DNA from: Arthrobacter yangruifuii
GTDB taxonomy: Bacteria; Actinomycetota; Actinomycetes; Actinomycetales; Micrococcaceae
Assembly (NCBI RefSeq): GCF_009192775.1
Contig: NZ_VTFX01000001.1
Span: 744,001-808,000, forward strand
Reading direction: 5' to 3'
DNA length: 64,000 nucleotides
The first letter of the stretch is position 1. Each line of letters begins with the position of its first letter. Shown piece by piece: positions 41,929-50,755 of this stretch. Both the position numbers and the translations under genes were made by a program. The notes beneath the pieces were generated by a model. It searched no databases, was not told the DNA's origin, and was given only the letters and a program-made list of their open reading frames with translations.

Positions 41929-42839
41929 TGAGTGCACCCCGCGCACTTCCCGTTTCCACTCCGGCGGCCGGCAGCGACGGGTCCGTACCGGCCCCAACCG
42001 CGAAGCCGGGCCGCGGGCGTAAACGCAGGCTTCCGTTCAGCGCCGCGCACCTGCTGCTGCTGCCTGTGTCACTGCTGTTTGTGCTTCCGTTCGTGCAGAT
42101 GTTCCTTACCTCGGTCACGCCGGAGGCGGAAATCAACCGGTTCCCTCCCGCGTTCATTCCGTCGCACATCACATTCGCTGGGTTTGAGAAGCTGTTTGCC
42201 GAATCCGACATCCTTCGCTGGACGGGCAATACGGTCCTGGTCTCGGCCGTGGCCATCATCTCCAACATTGTGCTCTGCTCGCTCGCCGGCTACGGGTTCG
42301 CCCGGCTGAAGTTTGCGGGCCGCGATATCGGTTTCCTGGCCATCCTTGCCACCATTATGATTCCAACCCAGCTGCTCATGATTCCCACGTACATCATGTT
42401 CTCCAAACTGGGCCTGATCGATACGCTCGGTGCAGCTATGGTGCCGTGGCTCGCGAGCACTTTCGGGATCTTCCTGATGCGTCAGTTCTTCCTTTCCCTT
42501 CCGGCGGAGCTGGAGGAAGCGGCGATGATCGACGGCGCCACCCGCTGGCAGGTGTTCTTCCGGATCATCATGCCGTTGGCCAAGCCGGCAATCGCCACCC
42601 TGGCCATCTTCACCCTGCTGGGATCGTGGAATGACCTCGTGTGGCCGCTGATCGCCATTAACAACGCCGACGCGTTTACGCTGCAGCTGGGGCTGAGCAA
42701 TTTCCAGGGCACCCGCCGGACCGAATGGTCCCTGCTGATGGCAGGCAACGTGGTGGCTACCTTGCCGCTGATCCTCTTTTTCCTGTTCGCGCAGAAACAG
42801 TTCATCGCCACCATGACGTTCTCCGGTTTGAAAGGCTGA
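41928..42839 (+). CDS. ABC sugar transporter permease (MalG-like)
   Basis: Second permease, 303 residues and six helices. The EAA loop is EEAAMIDGATRWQVFFRIIMP near residue 205 (core EAAMIDGATRW), and the terminal FSGLKG matches the family ending. ATG 41928 overlaps the preceding stop; a longer open frame that reaches back into the first permease is not used. The N-terminal 35 residues are Pro/Ala/Arg-rich like those of its partner. It is the last gene of the importer operon and is followed by a 79-base inverted repeat. Confidence 0.93.
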   Translation: MSAPRALPVSTPAAGSDGSVPAPTAKPGRGRKRRLPFSAAHLLLLPVSLLFVLPFVQMFLTSVTPEAEINRFPPAFIPSHITFAGFEKLFAESDILRWTGNTVLVSAVAIISNIVLCSLAGYGFARLKFAGRDIGFLAILATIMIPTQLLMIPTYIMFSKLGLIDTLGAAMVPWLASTFGIFLMRQFFLSLPAELEEAAMIDGATRWQVFFRIIMPLAKPAIATLAIFTLLGSWNDLVWPLIAINNADAFTLQLGLSNFQGTRRTEWSLLMAGNVVATLPLILFFLFAQKQFIATMTFSGLKG

Positions 42840-42939
42840 CGCTCTCCCCTACATTCGGAGGCCTCGGGCATGGCCGCGGCAAATGCGGGCGTGCCCACAT
42901 CAGCTGCATCTCACGCAGTAGGTGAGGGGACAAAGCGAA

Positions 42940-43018
42940 GGGGCCTGGAGGAGGCGGCTTTAATATTCCCTGCGAGCTCTGCGAGCGGGGAATTTCGTTG
43001 CCGCCGGATCCAGGCCCC
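42940..43018. repeat. 79-nt nested inverted repeat after the ABC operon
   Basis: Outer arms GGGGCCTGGA and TCCAGGCCCC pair perfectly. GGCGGC and GCCGCC extend the stem after unequal short bulges. An inner ATTCCC/GGGAAT stem then encloses a near-duplicate GCGAGC-TCT-GCGAGC. There is no T-run. It lies in the 240-base gap (42840-43079) between convergent genes and may be a terminator, a small RNA, or an immobile hairpin element. Nothing else is seen in the gap. Confidence 0.75.
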
Positions 43019-43079
43019 GTAGCTGCCACGGCTCACCGGAAAGGTGCCGGCTTGCCAGCGTCCGTTGCTGCCGGAGGAG

Positions 43080-44099
43080 TTATCTCCAGCCGGCCCCCGG
43101 CGCCACCAGCTTCACGATGCTTTCCAGCAGATGCGCGTTGTACTCCACGCCCAGCTGGTTCGGCACGGTCACCAGGACGGTATCGGCAGCCTGCACGGCG
43201 GCGTCAGCGGCCAGCTCGGCCGCAATGACATCGGGTTCACCGATGTAGCTCTTGCCGAACCGGGCAAGGCCGCCGTCGAGGTGGCCCACCTGGTCCCGTC
43301 CCTCGGCCTGCGCGCGCAGCCCGAAGTAGTGCCGGTCCTCACCGGTAACCAGCGGAATGATGCTGCGGCTGACGGAGACCCGCGGCGTACCCGGGTGCCC
43401 GGCGTCGGCCCAGGCCTTGCGGTACACCTCGATCTGCTCGGCCTGCAGCTGATCGAACGGCACACCGGTGTCCTCGGTCAGCAGGGTGGAGCTCATCAGG
43501 TTCATGCCCTGCTCGCCGGTCCATTTGGCCGTGGCGCGCGTGCCCGAACCCCACCAGATGCGCTGGGGCAGCCCGGGGGAGAGGGGATCGATGGCCATGG
43601 GCGCGGTGGTGCCGGTCATCGCGGGATCGGACTGAGCCACCCCGGCACCTGCAATGGCGGCACGGAACACTTCGGTGTGCTGCCGCGCCATGTCGGCGTC
43701 GGAGAAATCCGGCCCCGGCACGTAGCCGAAGGACTCGTATCCGCGCAGGGCCGGCTCGGGGGATCCCCGGCTGATGCCCAGCTGCAGCCGTCCGCCGCTG
43801 ATCAGGTCCGCAACGGCGGCATCTTCTGCCATCGAGAGCGGATTCATATAGCGCATGTCGATCACACCGGTGCCCAGCTCAATGCGGCTGGTCCGGGCGG
43901 CCATGGCTGCGAGCATGGGGAACGGGGCGGAGAACTGCGGGGCGAAATGGTGCACCCGCATATACGCGCCGTCGACGCCGATTTCCTCCGCCGCGACCGC
44001 CAGCTCGATCTGTTGCAATATTGCGTCCTGTGCACTGGGCGTCCGGGACCCCAAAGCATTCCGGTAATGTCCGAAGGACAGGAACCCTATTCGTTTCAT
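43080..44099 (-). CDS. LLM-class flavin-dependent oxidoreductase
   Basis: A luciferase-like TIM-barrel monooxygenase of 339 residues. IGFLSFGHYRNALG at the start, AYMRVHHFAPQFSAPFPMLAAMA near residue 45 (core VHHFAPQFSAPFPML), GTGVIDMRYMNPLSMAEDAA near 75 and GRLQLGISRGSPEPALRGYE near 104 are typical of the FMN/F420 branch with unknown substrates. The flavin reductase partner is not adjacent. GAGG before the ATG sets the start. It diverges from the RBBP9-type hydrolase. Confidence 0.88.
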   Translation of the reverse strand: MKRIGFLSFGHYRNALGSRTPSAQDAILQQIELAVAAEEIGVDGAYMRVHHFAPQFSAPFPMLAAMAARTSRIELGTGVIDMRYMNPLSMAEDAAVADLISGGRLQLGISRGSPEPALRGYESFGYVPGPDFSDADMARQHTEVFRAAIAGAGVAQSDPAMTGTTAPMAIDPLSPGLPQRIWWGSGTRATAKWTGEQGMNLMSSTLLTEDTGVPFDQLQAEQIEVYRKAWADAGHPGTPRVSVSRSIIPLVTGEDRHYFGLRAQAEGRDQVGHLDGGLARFGKSYIGEPDVIAAELAADAAVQAADTVLVTVPNQLGVEYNAHLLESIVKLVAPGAGWR

Positions 44100-44178
44100 A
44101 TCAGCCTCAGCGCCGGAAGGCTCGGCGGTATTCCCGTCTCCGCCGGGGCCGGATAAACGGCGTCAGAAAGCAGGCACA

Positions 44179-44730
44179 GTGCACATCACCATGGTCCCGG
44201 GCTACCAAGGCTCACCGCCCGAGCAGTGGCAGAGCCGCTGGGAGGCGGAGCTGCCGAACGTCACCCGCATCGCGCCGTCGTCGTGGGATGAACCCGAGCT
44301 GGAGGACTGGATGACGGCGCTGGACCGGGCAGCCGGAGACCAGCACGGAGACACCGTTCTCGTAGCGCACAGCCTGGGCTGCCTGGCCGCGGCGGAATGG
44401 CTGCTGCGCAACCCTCATGGTGCCCGCGGAGCGTTCCTGGTCAGCCCGCCGGACCCGGTGGCCGCCTCGTTTCCGCAGCCGGCGGGAAGCTTCCGGAATC
44501 CGCGGCTGCAGCAGCTGCCCGTCCCGGGACTGCTGATCGCCAGTGAGAGCGATCCGTACTGTGCGCTGCCGGCAGCGGAAGCCATCGCCGCCGCCTGGAA
44601 ACTGCCCGTGGTCAATGCGGGCGAACTGGCCCATATCAATGAAAAGAGCGGTGTCGGCTACTGGGAACAGGGCCGGGATTTACTCACGGCCTTCACCGCA
44701 GGGCTGGGGGAACGGGCTCCGCTCGGATAA
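44179..44730 (+). CDS. RBBP9/YdeN-family serine hydrolase
   Basis: Small alpha/beta hydrolase of 183 residues. The nucleophile elbow is VAHSLGCLA near residue 56-64 (Ser in HSLG). ASESDPYC near 117 supplies the Asp, and AGELAHINEKSGVG near 145 the His. This order and size fit the DUF1234/RBBP9 group, which are serine hydrolases of unknown substrate. The start is GTG 44179. The ligase gene follows ten bases after the stop. Confidence 0.88.
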   Translation: MHITMVPGYQGSPPEQWQSRWEAELPNVTRIAPSSWDEPELEDWMTALDRAAGDQHGDTVLVAHSLGCLAAAEWLLRNPHGARGAFLVSPPDPVAASFPQPAGSFRNPRLQQLPVPGLLIASESDPYCALPAAEAIAAAWKLPVVNAGELAHINEKSGVGYWEQGRDLLTAFTAGLGERAPLG

Positions 44731-44734
44731 GAAT
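44728..44734 (+). promoter_or_regulatory. Possible leaderless -10 box for the DNA ligase gene
   Basis: TAAGAAT is followed by six bases and the ATG at 44741. The match to TANNNT is weaker than in other genes here, and it overlaps the stop of the upstream gene. Confidence 0.3.
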
Positions 44735-44740
44735 GGGCAC

Positions 44741-45808
44741 ATGCAACTTCCGGTGATGCCTCCCATTGCGCCCATGCTGGCCAAAGCGGTTACTTCCCTG
44801 CCCGAAGGGAACTACCTCTACGAGCCCAAATGGGACGGGTTCCGGTCCATCATTTTCCGGGACGGCGACGACGTTGAGATTGGCTCGCGGAACGGGAAGC
44901 CGATGACGCGCTACTTTCCCGAACTCGTCGAAGCCTTTAAGCAGAACCTGCCCGAACGCTGCGTGGTGGACGGGGAGATTGTGATGGTTGGCGCCGACGG
45001 CAAACGGCTGGACTTCGAGCTGCTGCAGCAGCGCATCCATCCGGCCGCCAGCCGGGTGAAACTGCTTGCCGAGCAGACTCCGGCCCGGTTCGTGGCCTTC
45101 GACCTGCTGGCGCTGGGGGACACCGACTACACGCAGAAACCGTTTGCCGAACGGCGGGAGGCACTGGTCCGGGCCCTGAAACCCGCCCAGCCACCCGTGT
45201 CCGTCACCGCAGCCACGGATGATCCGGAGCTGGCGCGGGACTGGTTCGAGCGCTTCGAAGGCGCCGGTCTGGACGGAGTAGTGGGCAAACCCCTGGACGC
45301 TCCGTATGCACCGAACAAGCGCACCATGGCCAAGCTCAAGCACGAGCGCACGGCGGACTGCGTGCTGGCCGGCTACCGGGTGCACAAGTCCGGCCCCGAT
45401 CTGATCGGCTCGCTGCTGCTGGGCATCTACAACGACGACGGCGTCCTCACCAATGTGGGCGTGGCCGGAGCCTTCTCCATGGACCGGCGCCGGGAGCTCT
45501 TCGAGGAACTGCAGCCGCTGGTCGCGGGGGAGGACGGCCATCCCTGGGCTGCGGAGGAGCAGGACGGCGGCACCCGCACACCGCGGAACTCCGAGGGCAG
45601 CCGCTGGAGCGGGAAGAAGGACCTGTCTTTTGTGCCGCTGCGCCCGGAACGGGTGGTGGAGGTGAAGTACGACCACATGGAGGGTGAACGGTTCCGCCAC
45701 GTGGCCCGGTTTGTCCGCTGGCGGCCCGACCGCACCCCGGAGTCCTGTACATACGATCAGCTGGAGGAGCCGGTGAAATTCGATCTGGCGGAGGTACTCG
45801 GGGCCTGA
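44741..45808 (+). CDS. ligC: ATP-dependent DNA ligase (LigC-type)
   Basis: A 355-residue stand-alone ATP ligase. The adenylated lysine is in EPKWDGFRS (Lys30, motif I). RNGKPMTRYFPEL is motif Ia-III territory, GEIVMVG motif III, and GLDGVVGKPLDAPY motif IV. KLKHERTADCVLAGYR is motif V. The C-terminal OB domain ends near residue 355. It lacks the nuclease and primase domains of LigD, so it resembles mycobacterial LigC, a back-up ligase active in gap or single-strand repair. No Ku gene is nearby. ATG 44741 is chosen over a longer frame that runs into the upstream gene. Confidence 0.9.
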   Translation: MQLPVMPPIAPMLAKAVTSLPEGNYLYEPKWDGFRSIIFRDGDDVEIGSRNGKPMTRYFPELVEAFKQNLPERCVVDGEIVMVGADGKRLDFELLQQRIHPAASRVKLLAEQTPARFVAFDLLALGDTDYTQKPFAERREALVRALKPAQPPVSVTAATDDPELARDWFERFEGAGLDGVVGKPLDAPYAPNKRTMAKLKHERTADCVLAGYRVHKSGPDLIGSLLLGIYNDDGVLTNVGVAGAFSMDRRRELFEELQPLVAGEDGHPWAAEEQDGGTRTPRNSEGSRWSGKKDLSFVPLRPERVVEVKYDHMEGERFRHVARFVRWRPDRTPESCTYDQLEEPVKFDLAEVLGA

Positions 45809-45926
45809 CGGAGAGGGGGATTTTCGGTGGGGTCTATGCCTGCCTGAACGGGTGTGGCTAGCATTTTCCAGACAGATGTTTCCCGAACCGGGGACCGGGA
45901 ACTCCCGCCAACCCAGGGAACAACCC

Positions 45927-47297
45927 ATGATCCTCAACCCAGAATTGGAAACCCTCCGCTCCCGTGTCCACGGCCCGGTGAGCGGCCCCGGAGACCCGGG
46001 CTACGCCGTCGACACCTTCAACCCCTCAATGATCCAGCGGCCGGATGCCGTGCTGGCCGCCGCCGATGCGCAGGATGTGCAGAACGCCGTGCGCTGGGCC
46101 GCCGAAACCGGGATTCCCGTGGGTGTGCAGGCCACCGGGCACGGAGCAGCGGCGGCCATGGATGAGGGCCTGCTGATCAGCACATCCGCGCTGCAGGATC
46201 TTCGGCTGGATCCTGAGGCCGGGACGGTGACCCTGGGCGCCGGCGTCCGCTGGAAGACGGTGCTGGAGCAGACGGTTCCGCACGGACTGACCGCCCCGAA
46301 CGGGTCATCGGGCACCGTAGGGGTTGCCGGGTACGCCACCGGCGGCGGCCTGCCGGTCATGGGCCGGGCCTTGGGATTCTGCAGCGACCATGTGAAGGCG
46401 ATGGACGTGGTCACTCCCGACGGCGCCTTGCACCACACGTCAGCGGAGGTTGACGCCGAGCTCTTCGCGGTCCTGCGTGGAGGCAAGGGCAATTTCGGGG
46501 TGGTCACCTCGCTGACCCTGGAGCTGAACGCCTTCAGCGGGTTCTACGGCGGCGGACTTCTGTATCCGGAGGAAACCGGGCCGCAGGTCCTGGAGGCGTT
46601 CCGCGGATGGACGGAGCAGCTGCCGTCGGACGCCTCCGCATCCATGGCGTTTCTGCACCTGCCGGATGCGCCGTTCCTGCCCGGGGAGCTGCGCGGAACG
46701 GCGCCCGTGCACGTACGGTTTGCCTGCTTCGGCAGTGCGGAAGAGGGGGATACCCTCCTCGAGCCGATGCGGCGGGCAGCGGCACCCCTGATGGATACCG
46801 CCGGGACGATGGACTACCGCGCGGTGGGCAGTATCCACATGGACCCGGAAGGCCCCATTCCCAGCCTGGACACCGGCGCCCTGCTGACCGGACTGCCGGA
46901 CGGGCTTGCCGCCGCACTGCTGGAAGAAGTCGGTCCCGGATCCGGGACACCGCTGATGATGACGGAGATCCGGCTGATGGGAGGTGCCCTTGCCGTGGAC
47001 CCTTCGGCACCGGACGCGGTCTCCGGGCGAAGTGCCGGCTTCAACGTGTATGCCGTCGGGTTGAACATGCCGCCCGCGGCGGAGGCCACTGCAGCGGCCT
47101 TGGAGCGGCTGGACACAGCCGTGGCGCCGTACACCGAGGGGGCTCTGGTCAACCTCGCCGGGCGGGTCCGGCCCGGATCCGGCGGCCAGCCGTTCTGGAG
47201 TTCCGAGGTGCTGCTGCGGCTGCAGGCTGCCAAAGCGGCCTATGATCCCGACAACCTGTTCCGTTTCGGGCATGCCGTGCCGCAGCCGGTTCCCTGA
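45927..47297 (+). CDS. FAD-linked oxidase (BBE-like oxidoreductase)
   Basis: A 456-residue flavoenzyme of the berberine-bridge/6-hydroxynicotine oxidase type. The FAD-binding part includes GVQATGHGAAAAMDEGLLIST near residue 72-92 (His in ATGHGA is the likely 8-alpha flavin attachment site) and GYATGGGLPVMGRALGFCSDH near 140. The C-terminal BBE segment AYDPDNLFRFGHAV closes the chain. The Cys used for double covalent linkage in berberine-bridge enzymes appears replaced (GTVGVAG), so single attachment is likely. The substrate is unknown; alcohols, sugars or alkaloids are possible. ATG 45927 follows AGGGA. Confidence 0.87.
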   Translation: MILNPELETLRSRVHGPVSGPGDPGYAVDTFNPSMIQRPDAVLAAADAQDVQNAVRWAAETGIPVGVQATGHGAAAAMDEGLLISTSALQDLRLDPEAGTVTLGAGVRWKTVLEQTVPHGLTAPNGSSGTVGVAGYATGGGLPVMGRALGFCSDHVKAMDVVTPDGALHHTSAEVDAELFAVLRGGKGNFGVVTSLTLELNAFSGFYGGGLLYPEETGPQVLEAFRGWTEQLPSDASASMAFLHLPDAPFLPGELRGTAPVHVRFACFGSAEEGDTLLEPMRRAAAPLMDTAGTMDYRAVGSIHMDPEGPIPSLDTGALLTGLPDGLAAALLEEVGPGSGTPLMMTEIRLMGGALAVDPSAPDAVSGRSAGFNVYAVGLNMPPAAEATAAALERLDTAVAPYTEGALVNLAGRVRPGSGGQPFWSSEVLLRLQAAKAAYDPDNLFRFGHAVPQPVP

Positions 47298-47321
47298 GCC
47301 ACACCCGGGCCGCCGCGGAAG

Positions 47322-48347
47322 TCAGCGACGGCCGCGGCAACCTCCGGCCTGGAACTCACCGCCGGCATCGGCCAGGACGGCCGCGGTGTAACCGTCCCGG
47401 TAGCCGGTCTCCGTGGGGTGCAGGTTGAAGGGGTTGCCCTGCTCGAAAATGATCCAGGAATCAGGGGAGCCCACTCCGTGTCCGGCAAATTCATCCACCA
47501 CGTCCACAAACTCCCCGTTCTCGGGAACCTGTCCGGCAATGACGGCATTCAGGGCATCGGTTCCCTGGTTGAACAGGGCCACCGCCTCGGCGCTGAGCGG
47601 TCCCGCCGCGACGGTTTCAAACAGGTGCGGGTAACCGGTGACCACCAGGGTGGCCCGCGGGGCGGCCGCCGTGATCCGGGCGAACTCCGCCGCGAGTTGC
47701 GGCGCCAGGACGGTTTGGGCGTAGGCACTGGCCTGCTCGATGGCCGGTGCGCAGGTGGCCGGAAGCTGCGCACCAGCGCAGGCGGCCACCACGGTGACGA
47801 ACTGGACATCGTTGCCGCCGATCGTCACGGTCACGACGTCGGTCCGGGAGGTGAGCTTGCCCTGGGCCACGGCGCCGGTGATCTGCTCCGGCAGATCCAC
47901 CGGTGTGTCGGCCGGAGTGGTCAGTGCGGTGGCACCGGCGCAGGTGGCATCGGTGTCCAGATCCACCCGGTTCAGGGCGTCCAGCAGGGCAGGGTAACCC
48001 TGCGCCGTCCGGCCGCAGGCATCCAGCAGCGGCCCGCCGCCGAAGCCGGAGGCGTAGGAGTCTCCGAAGGCTACGTAGTCGACGTCGCGGCCGCTGCCGT
48101 GCCCCGCGCCGTGCCCCGCGCCGTGTCCTCCGCCGTGTCCGCTGCTGTGCCCCGCGCCGTGTCCGCCGCCGTGTCCCGTCCCTTGTCCGTTCCCGTGCCC
48201 TCCGCCGTGCCCGCCGCGGTGCTGTACGGAGTCTCCACCGGAGCTTCCGGCTACGGCAGGGGTGGTTCCGCCGGCCAGGAGAGCGGCTCCGGCAAGGACC
48301 ACAACGGCGGACTTCGCACGGAAGGACAGGTGTTGGGTGGGGCTCAT
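47322..48347 (-). CDS. Secreted SGNH/GDSL hydrolase with Gly-His repeat domain
   Basis: A 341-residue exported esterase or lipase. Residues 1-33 are a Sec signal peptide ending AVA. Residues 43-86 are a tetrapeptide repeat HGxG, with His every fourth residue and one Gln substitution. The SGNH domain follows: block I YVAFGDSYASGFGGG (Ser near 97), the Gly/Asn block TVTIGGNDVQF near 175, and HPTETGYRDGY near 322 with the Asp-His-like end. Six cysteines in the domain suggest disulfides, as in Streptomyces lipases. AAGGAG seven bases before ATG 48347 sets the start. The repeat may bind metal. Confidence 0.9.
   Translation of the reverse strand: MSPTQHLSFRAKSAVVVLAGAALLAGGTTPAVAGSSGGDSVQHRGGHGGGHGNGQGTGHGGGHGAGHSSGHGGGHGAGHGAGHGSGRDVDYVAFGDSYASGFGGGPLLDACGRTAQGYPALLDALNRVDLDTDATCAGATALTTPADTPVDLPEQITGAVAQGKLTSRTDVVTVTIGGNDVQFVTVVAACAGAQLPATCAPAIEQASAYAQTVLAPQLAAEFARITAAAPRATLVVTGYPHLFETVAAGPLSAEAVALFNQGTDALNAVIAGQVPENGEFVDVVDEFAGHGVGSPDSWIIFEQGNPFNLHPTETGYRDGYTAAVLADAGGEFQAGGCRGRR
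48090..48221. repeat. 12-bp-period repeat encoding HGxG units
   Basis: About eleven units of a 12-base repeat (minus strand, glycine-histidine codons) inside the SGNH hydrolase gene. The units are imperfect. Such DNA can change unit number by slippage without breaking the frame. Confidence 0.85.
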
Positions 48348-48548
48348 CTTTGCGCTCCTTAGGGCAGCGGACACAACAACATCAAGGCCGACAGTCTGAC
48401 GCAGCATCAGTGCGGCGGCAATCGTGACGCTCTTTATCCGCTGTCCCGGTGCCCGGATCACCGCCGGACGCCGCGGCACGGCGTTCCCCGCCGCCGACGG
48501 TCAGGCAGCGGGGTGTGACCGCGGACACTCTGCGCTACGCTGGCGATA

Positions 48549-48568
48549 TACCGACCGTCTGTTCAGTA
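48549..48568. promoter_or_regulatory. PaaR operator candidate upstream of paaZ
   Basis: TACCGACCGTCTGTTCAGTA. It is nearly the same as the site at paaA (opposite orientation) and similar to that at paaI. It lies about 85 bases before the paaZ ATG, just after a possible -10 TACGCT at 48536. The rest of 48348-48651 holds no gene. Confidence 0.7.
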
Positions 48569-48651
48569 ATCATGGGTCGGCAATAATCCGGTATCTCCGG
48601 CAGCCGGGCAATGGTGCCCTGCCGGCCGCGTCCCGCGTGAAAGGTTTCCCC

Positions 48652-50724
48652 ATGACGGCAACAGCTCTCGACGTCGACTACGTGCCCAGCTATGTACGCG
48701 GCGCCTGGTGGTCGCCCGGCGCCGGAAGGCAGGGAACCGAGGTGCGCGATGCCAGCACCGGAGAGCTGCTGGCCCGGGTGAGCACCGACGGCCTGGACAC
48801 CGCCGCCGCCGTCGAATATGCCCGCGTGACCGGTCAGTCCGAGCTGGGGAAGTACACCTTCCATCAGCGGGCGCTGATGCTCAAGAAACTCGCCATGCAC
48901 CTCAATGCACAGCGCGAGGAGCTGTATGCCGTCTCCGCCCGCACTGGCGCCACCCGGGGGGATTCCCTGGTGGACATTGACGGCGGAATCGGCGTCCTGT
49001 TCGCCTACGCTTCCAAGGGCCGGCGCGAACTGCCCAACTCCACGGTCCTTGTCGACGGCGCCGTGGAGCAGCTCGCCAAGGACGGCTCCTTCCTCGGCGA
49101 GCACATCTACACCCGCATTCCCGGTGTTGCCGTGCAGATCAACGCCTTCAACTTTCCGGTCTGGGGCATGCTGGAGAAACTGGCTCCGGCGTTCCTCGCC
49201 GGCGTGCCAAGCATCGTGAAACCTGCCACCCCCACCGGGTACGTCACGGCAGCGGCCGTCCGGATGATCGTGGAGTCCGGGGCCCTTCCCTCCGGTTCGC
49301 TGCAGCTTATTTCCGGTCCGGCCAGGGACCTGCCGGACCACCTGGACTACCGTGACCTGGTCGCCTTCACCGGTTCCGCCTCCACTGCCGAAAAACTGCG
49401 TGCCCATCCTCGGATCGCGGTCGGTGGTGTCCGCTTCACTGCCGAGACAGATTCGCTCAACGCCGCCATCCTGGGTCCCGATGCGGTCCCCGGCACTCCG
49501 GAGTTCGACGCCTATATCAAGTCGCTGGTTACCGAGGTGACCGTCAAGGCCGGACAGAAGTGCACCAGCATTCGGAGGGCCCTGGTGCCGCGGGACCTGG
49601 TGGACGACGTCGTCTCCGCCGCCGCTGCGCGTCTCCGGCAGCGGGTGGTGCTGGGTGATCCGCGCGCCGCGGACGTGACCATGGGTGCCCTGGCGTCCCG
49701 GGAACAGCTCGACGGCGTCCGGGAATCGGTGCAGCAGATGCTCGCGGCCGGCGCCGAGCTGGCGTGGGGATCATTGGAGGCGCCCGACGTCGTACGCGCC
49801 GACGGAAGCACGGGAACCTCGCCGGACGGCGCCTTTATGGAGCCGCTGCTGCTGACCTGGCCGGACAGTGACGCGGATGCCCTGCACAGCGTCGAAGCGT
49901 TCGGGCCGGTGGCCTCGGTGGTGGGCTACACCGACGTGGCCGACGCCGTCCGGCTGGCTGCCCGCGGCGGAGGGTCGCTGGTGGCAACCGTCTGCACCAA
50001 TGATCCGGATACCGCCCGGGAGATCCTCACCGGCATCGCCGGACACCACGGGCGGGTATTGTTCCTGAACCGCGAAGACGCCCGCAGTTCCACGGGGCAT
50101 GGGTCACCGGTGCCGCACCTGGTGCACGGCGGTCCGGGCCGCGCCGGCGACGGCGAGGAGCTGGGCGGCATCCGTGCGGTGCGGCACTACATGCAGCGGA
50201 CCGCGGTGCAGGGTTCACCGAATATGCTCACCAGCCTCACCGGTATCTGGCATGCCGGGGCCGACCGCCGGTTCGACGCGGGGCACCCGTTCCGCAAGCC
50301 GCTCAGTGAGTTGCGGGTCGGCGACGCCGTGCGCTCGGACCTGCGGAAAGTCACGCTTGAGGACATCTCCGCCTTTGCGGAAACCACCGGGGATACCTTC
50401 TACGCGCACACGGACCAGGAGGCCGCGGCGGTGAACCCGTTCTTTCCCGGCATCGTGGCGCACGGCTATCTGCTGCTGTCCTGGGGAGCGGGACTGTTTG
50501 TCGATCCGGCGCCGGGTCCGGTGCTGGCGAACTACGGGCTGGAGAACCTGCGGTTCCTGACCCCGGTCGCCGCCGGGGACTCCATCCGCGTCACCCTGAC
50601 CGCCAAGAAGATCACGCCGCGCGAAACGGAGAACTACGGGGAGGTGGCCTGGGATGCCGTACTCACCAACCAGGACGACGAACTCGTGGCGACCTATGAC
50701 GTGCTGACTTTGGTGGAGAAGTAA
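48652..50724 (+). CDS. paaZ: Bifunctional oxepin-CoA hydrolase / semialdehyde dehydrogenase PaaZ
   Basis: Opens the oxepin ring in aerobic phenylacetate degradation and oxidises the resulting semialdehyde with NADP+. The 690-residue chain fuses an aldehyde dehydrogenase (about 1-525; Glu265 in FTAETDS, catalytic Cys304 in GQKCTS) to a MaoC-like enoyl-hydratase domain (about 540-690; TGDTFYAHTD and GIVAHGYLLLSW). Both active sites look intact. GAAAGG lies before ATG 48652; the longer open frame is rejected. It stands apart from the other paa genes by 3-12 kb, under its own operator. It is convergent with the CGNR gene. Confidence 0.95.
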   Translation: MTATALDVDYVPSYVRGAWWSPGAGRQGTEVRDASTGELLARVSTDGLDTAAAVEYARVTGQSELGKYTFHQRALMLKKLAMHLNAQREELYAVSARTGATRGDSLVDIDGGIGVLFAYASKGRRELPNSTVLVDGAVEQLAKDGSFLGEHIYTRIPGVAVQINAFNFPVWGMLEKLAPAFLAGVPSIVKPATPTGYVTAAAVRMIVESGALPSGSLQLISGPARDLPDHLDYRDLVAFTGSASTAEKLRAHPRIAVGGVRFTAETDSLNAAILGPDAVPGTPEFDAYIKSLVTEVTVKAGQKCTSIRRALVPRDLVDDVVSAAAARLRQRVVLGDPRAADVTMGALASREQLDGVRESVQQMLAAGAELAWGSLEAPDVVRADGSTGTSPDGAFMEPLLLTWPDSDADALHSVEAFGPVASVVGYTDVADAVRLAARGGGSLVATVCTNDPDTAREILTGIAGHHGRVLFLNREDARSSTGHGSPVPHLVHGGPGRAGDGEELGGIRAVRHYMQRTAVQGSPNMLTSLTGIWHAGADRRFDAGHPFRKPLSELRVGDAVRSDLRKVTLEDISAFAETTGDTFYAHTDQEAAAVNPFFPGIVAHGYLLLSWGAGLFVDPAPGPVLANYGLENLRFLTPVAAGDSIRVTLTAKKITPRETENYGEVAWDAVLTNQDDELVATYDVLTLVEK

Positions 50725-50755
50725 GTCCCGGAGGCGGCAGGGCTAGGAGGGCGGG

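Noticed and set aside
48090-48221. CRISPR-like periodic repeat
   Set aside because: The 12-bp period without spacers is codon-level repetition of Gly-His in the SGNH hydrolase.
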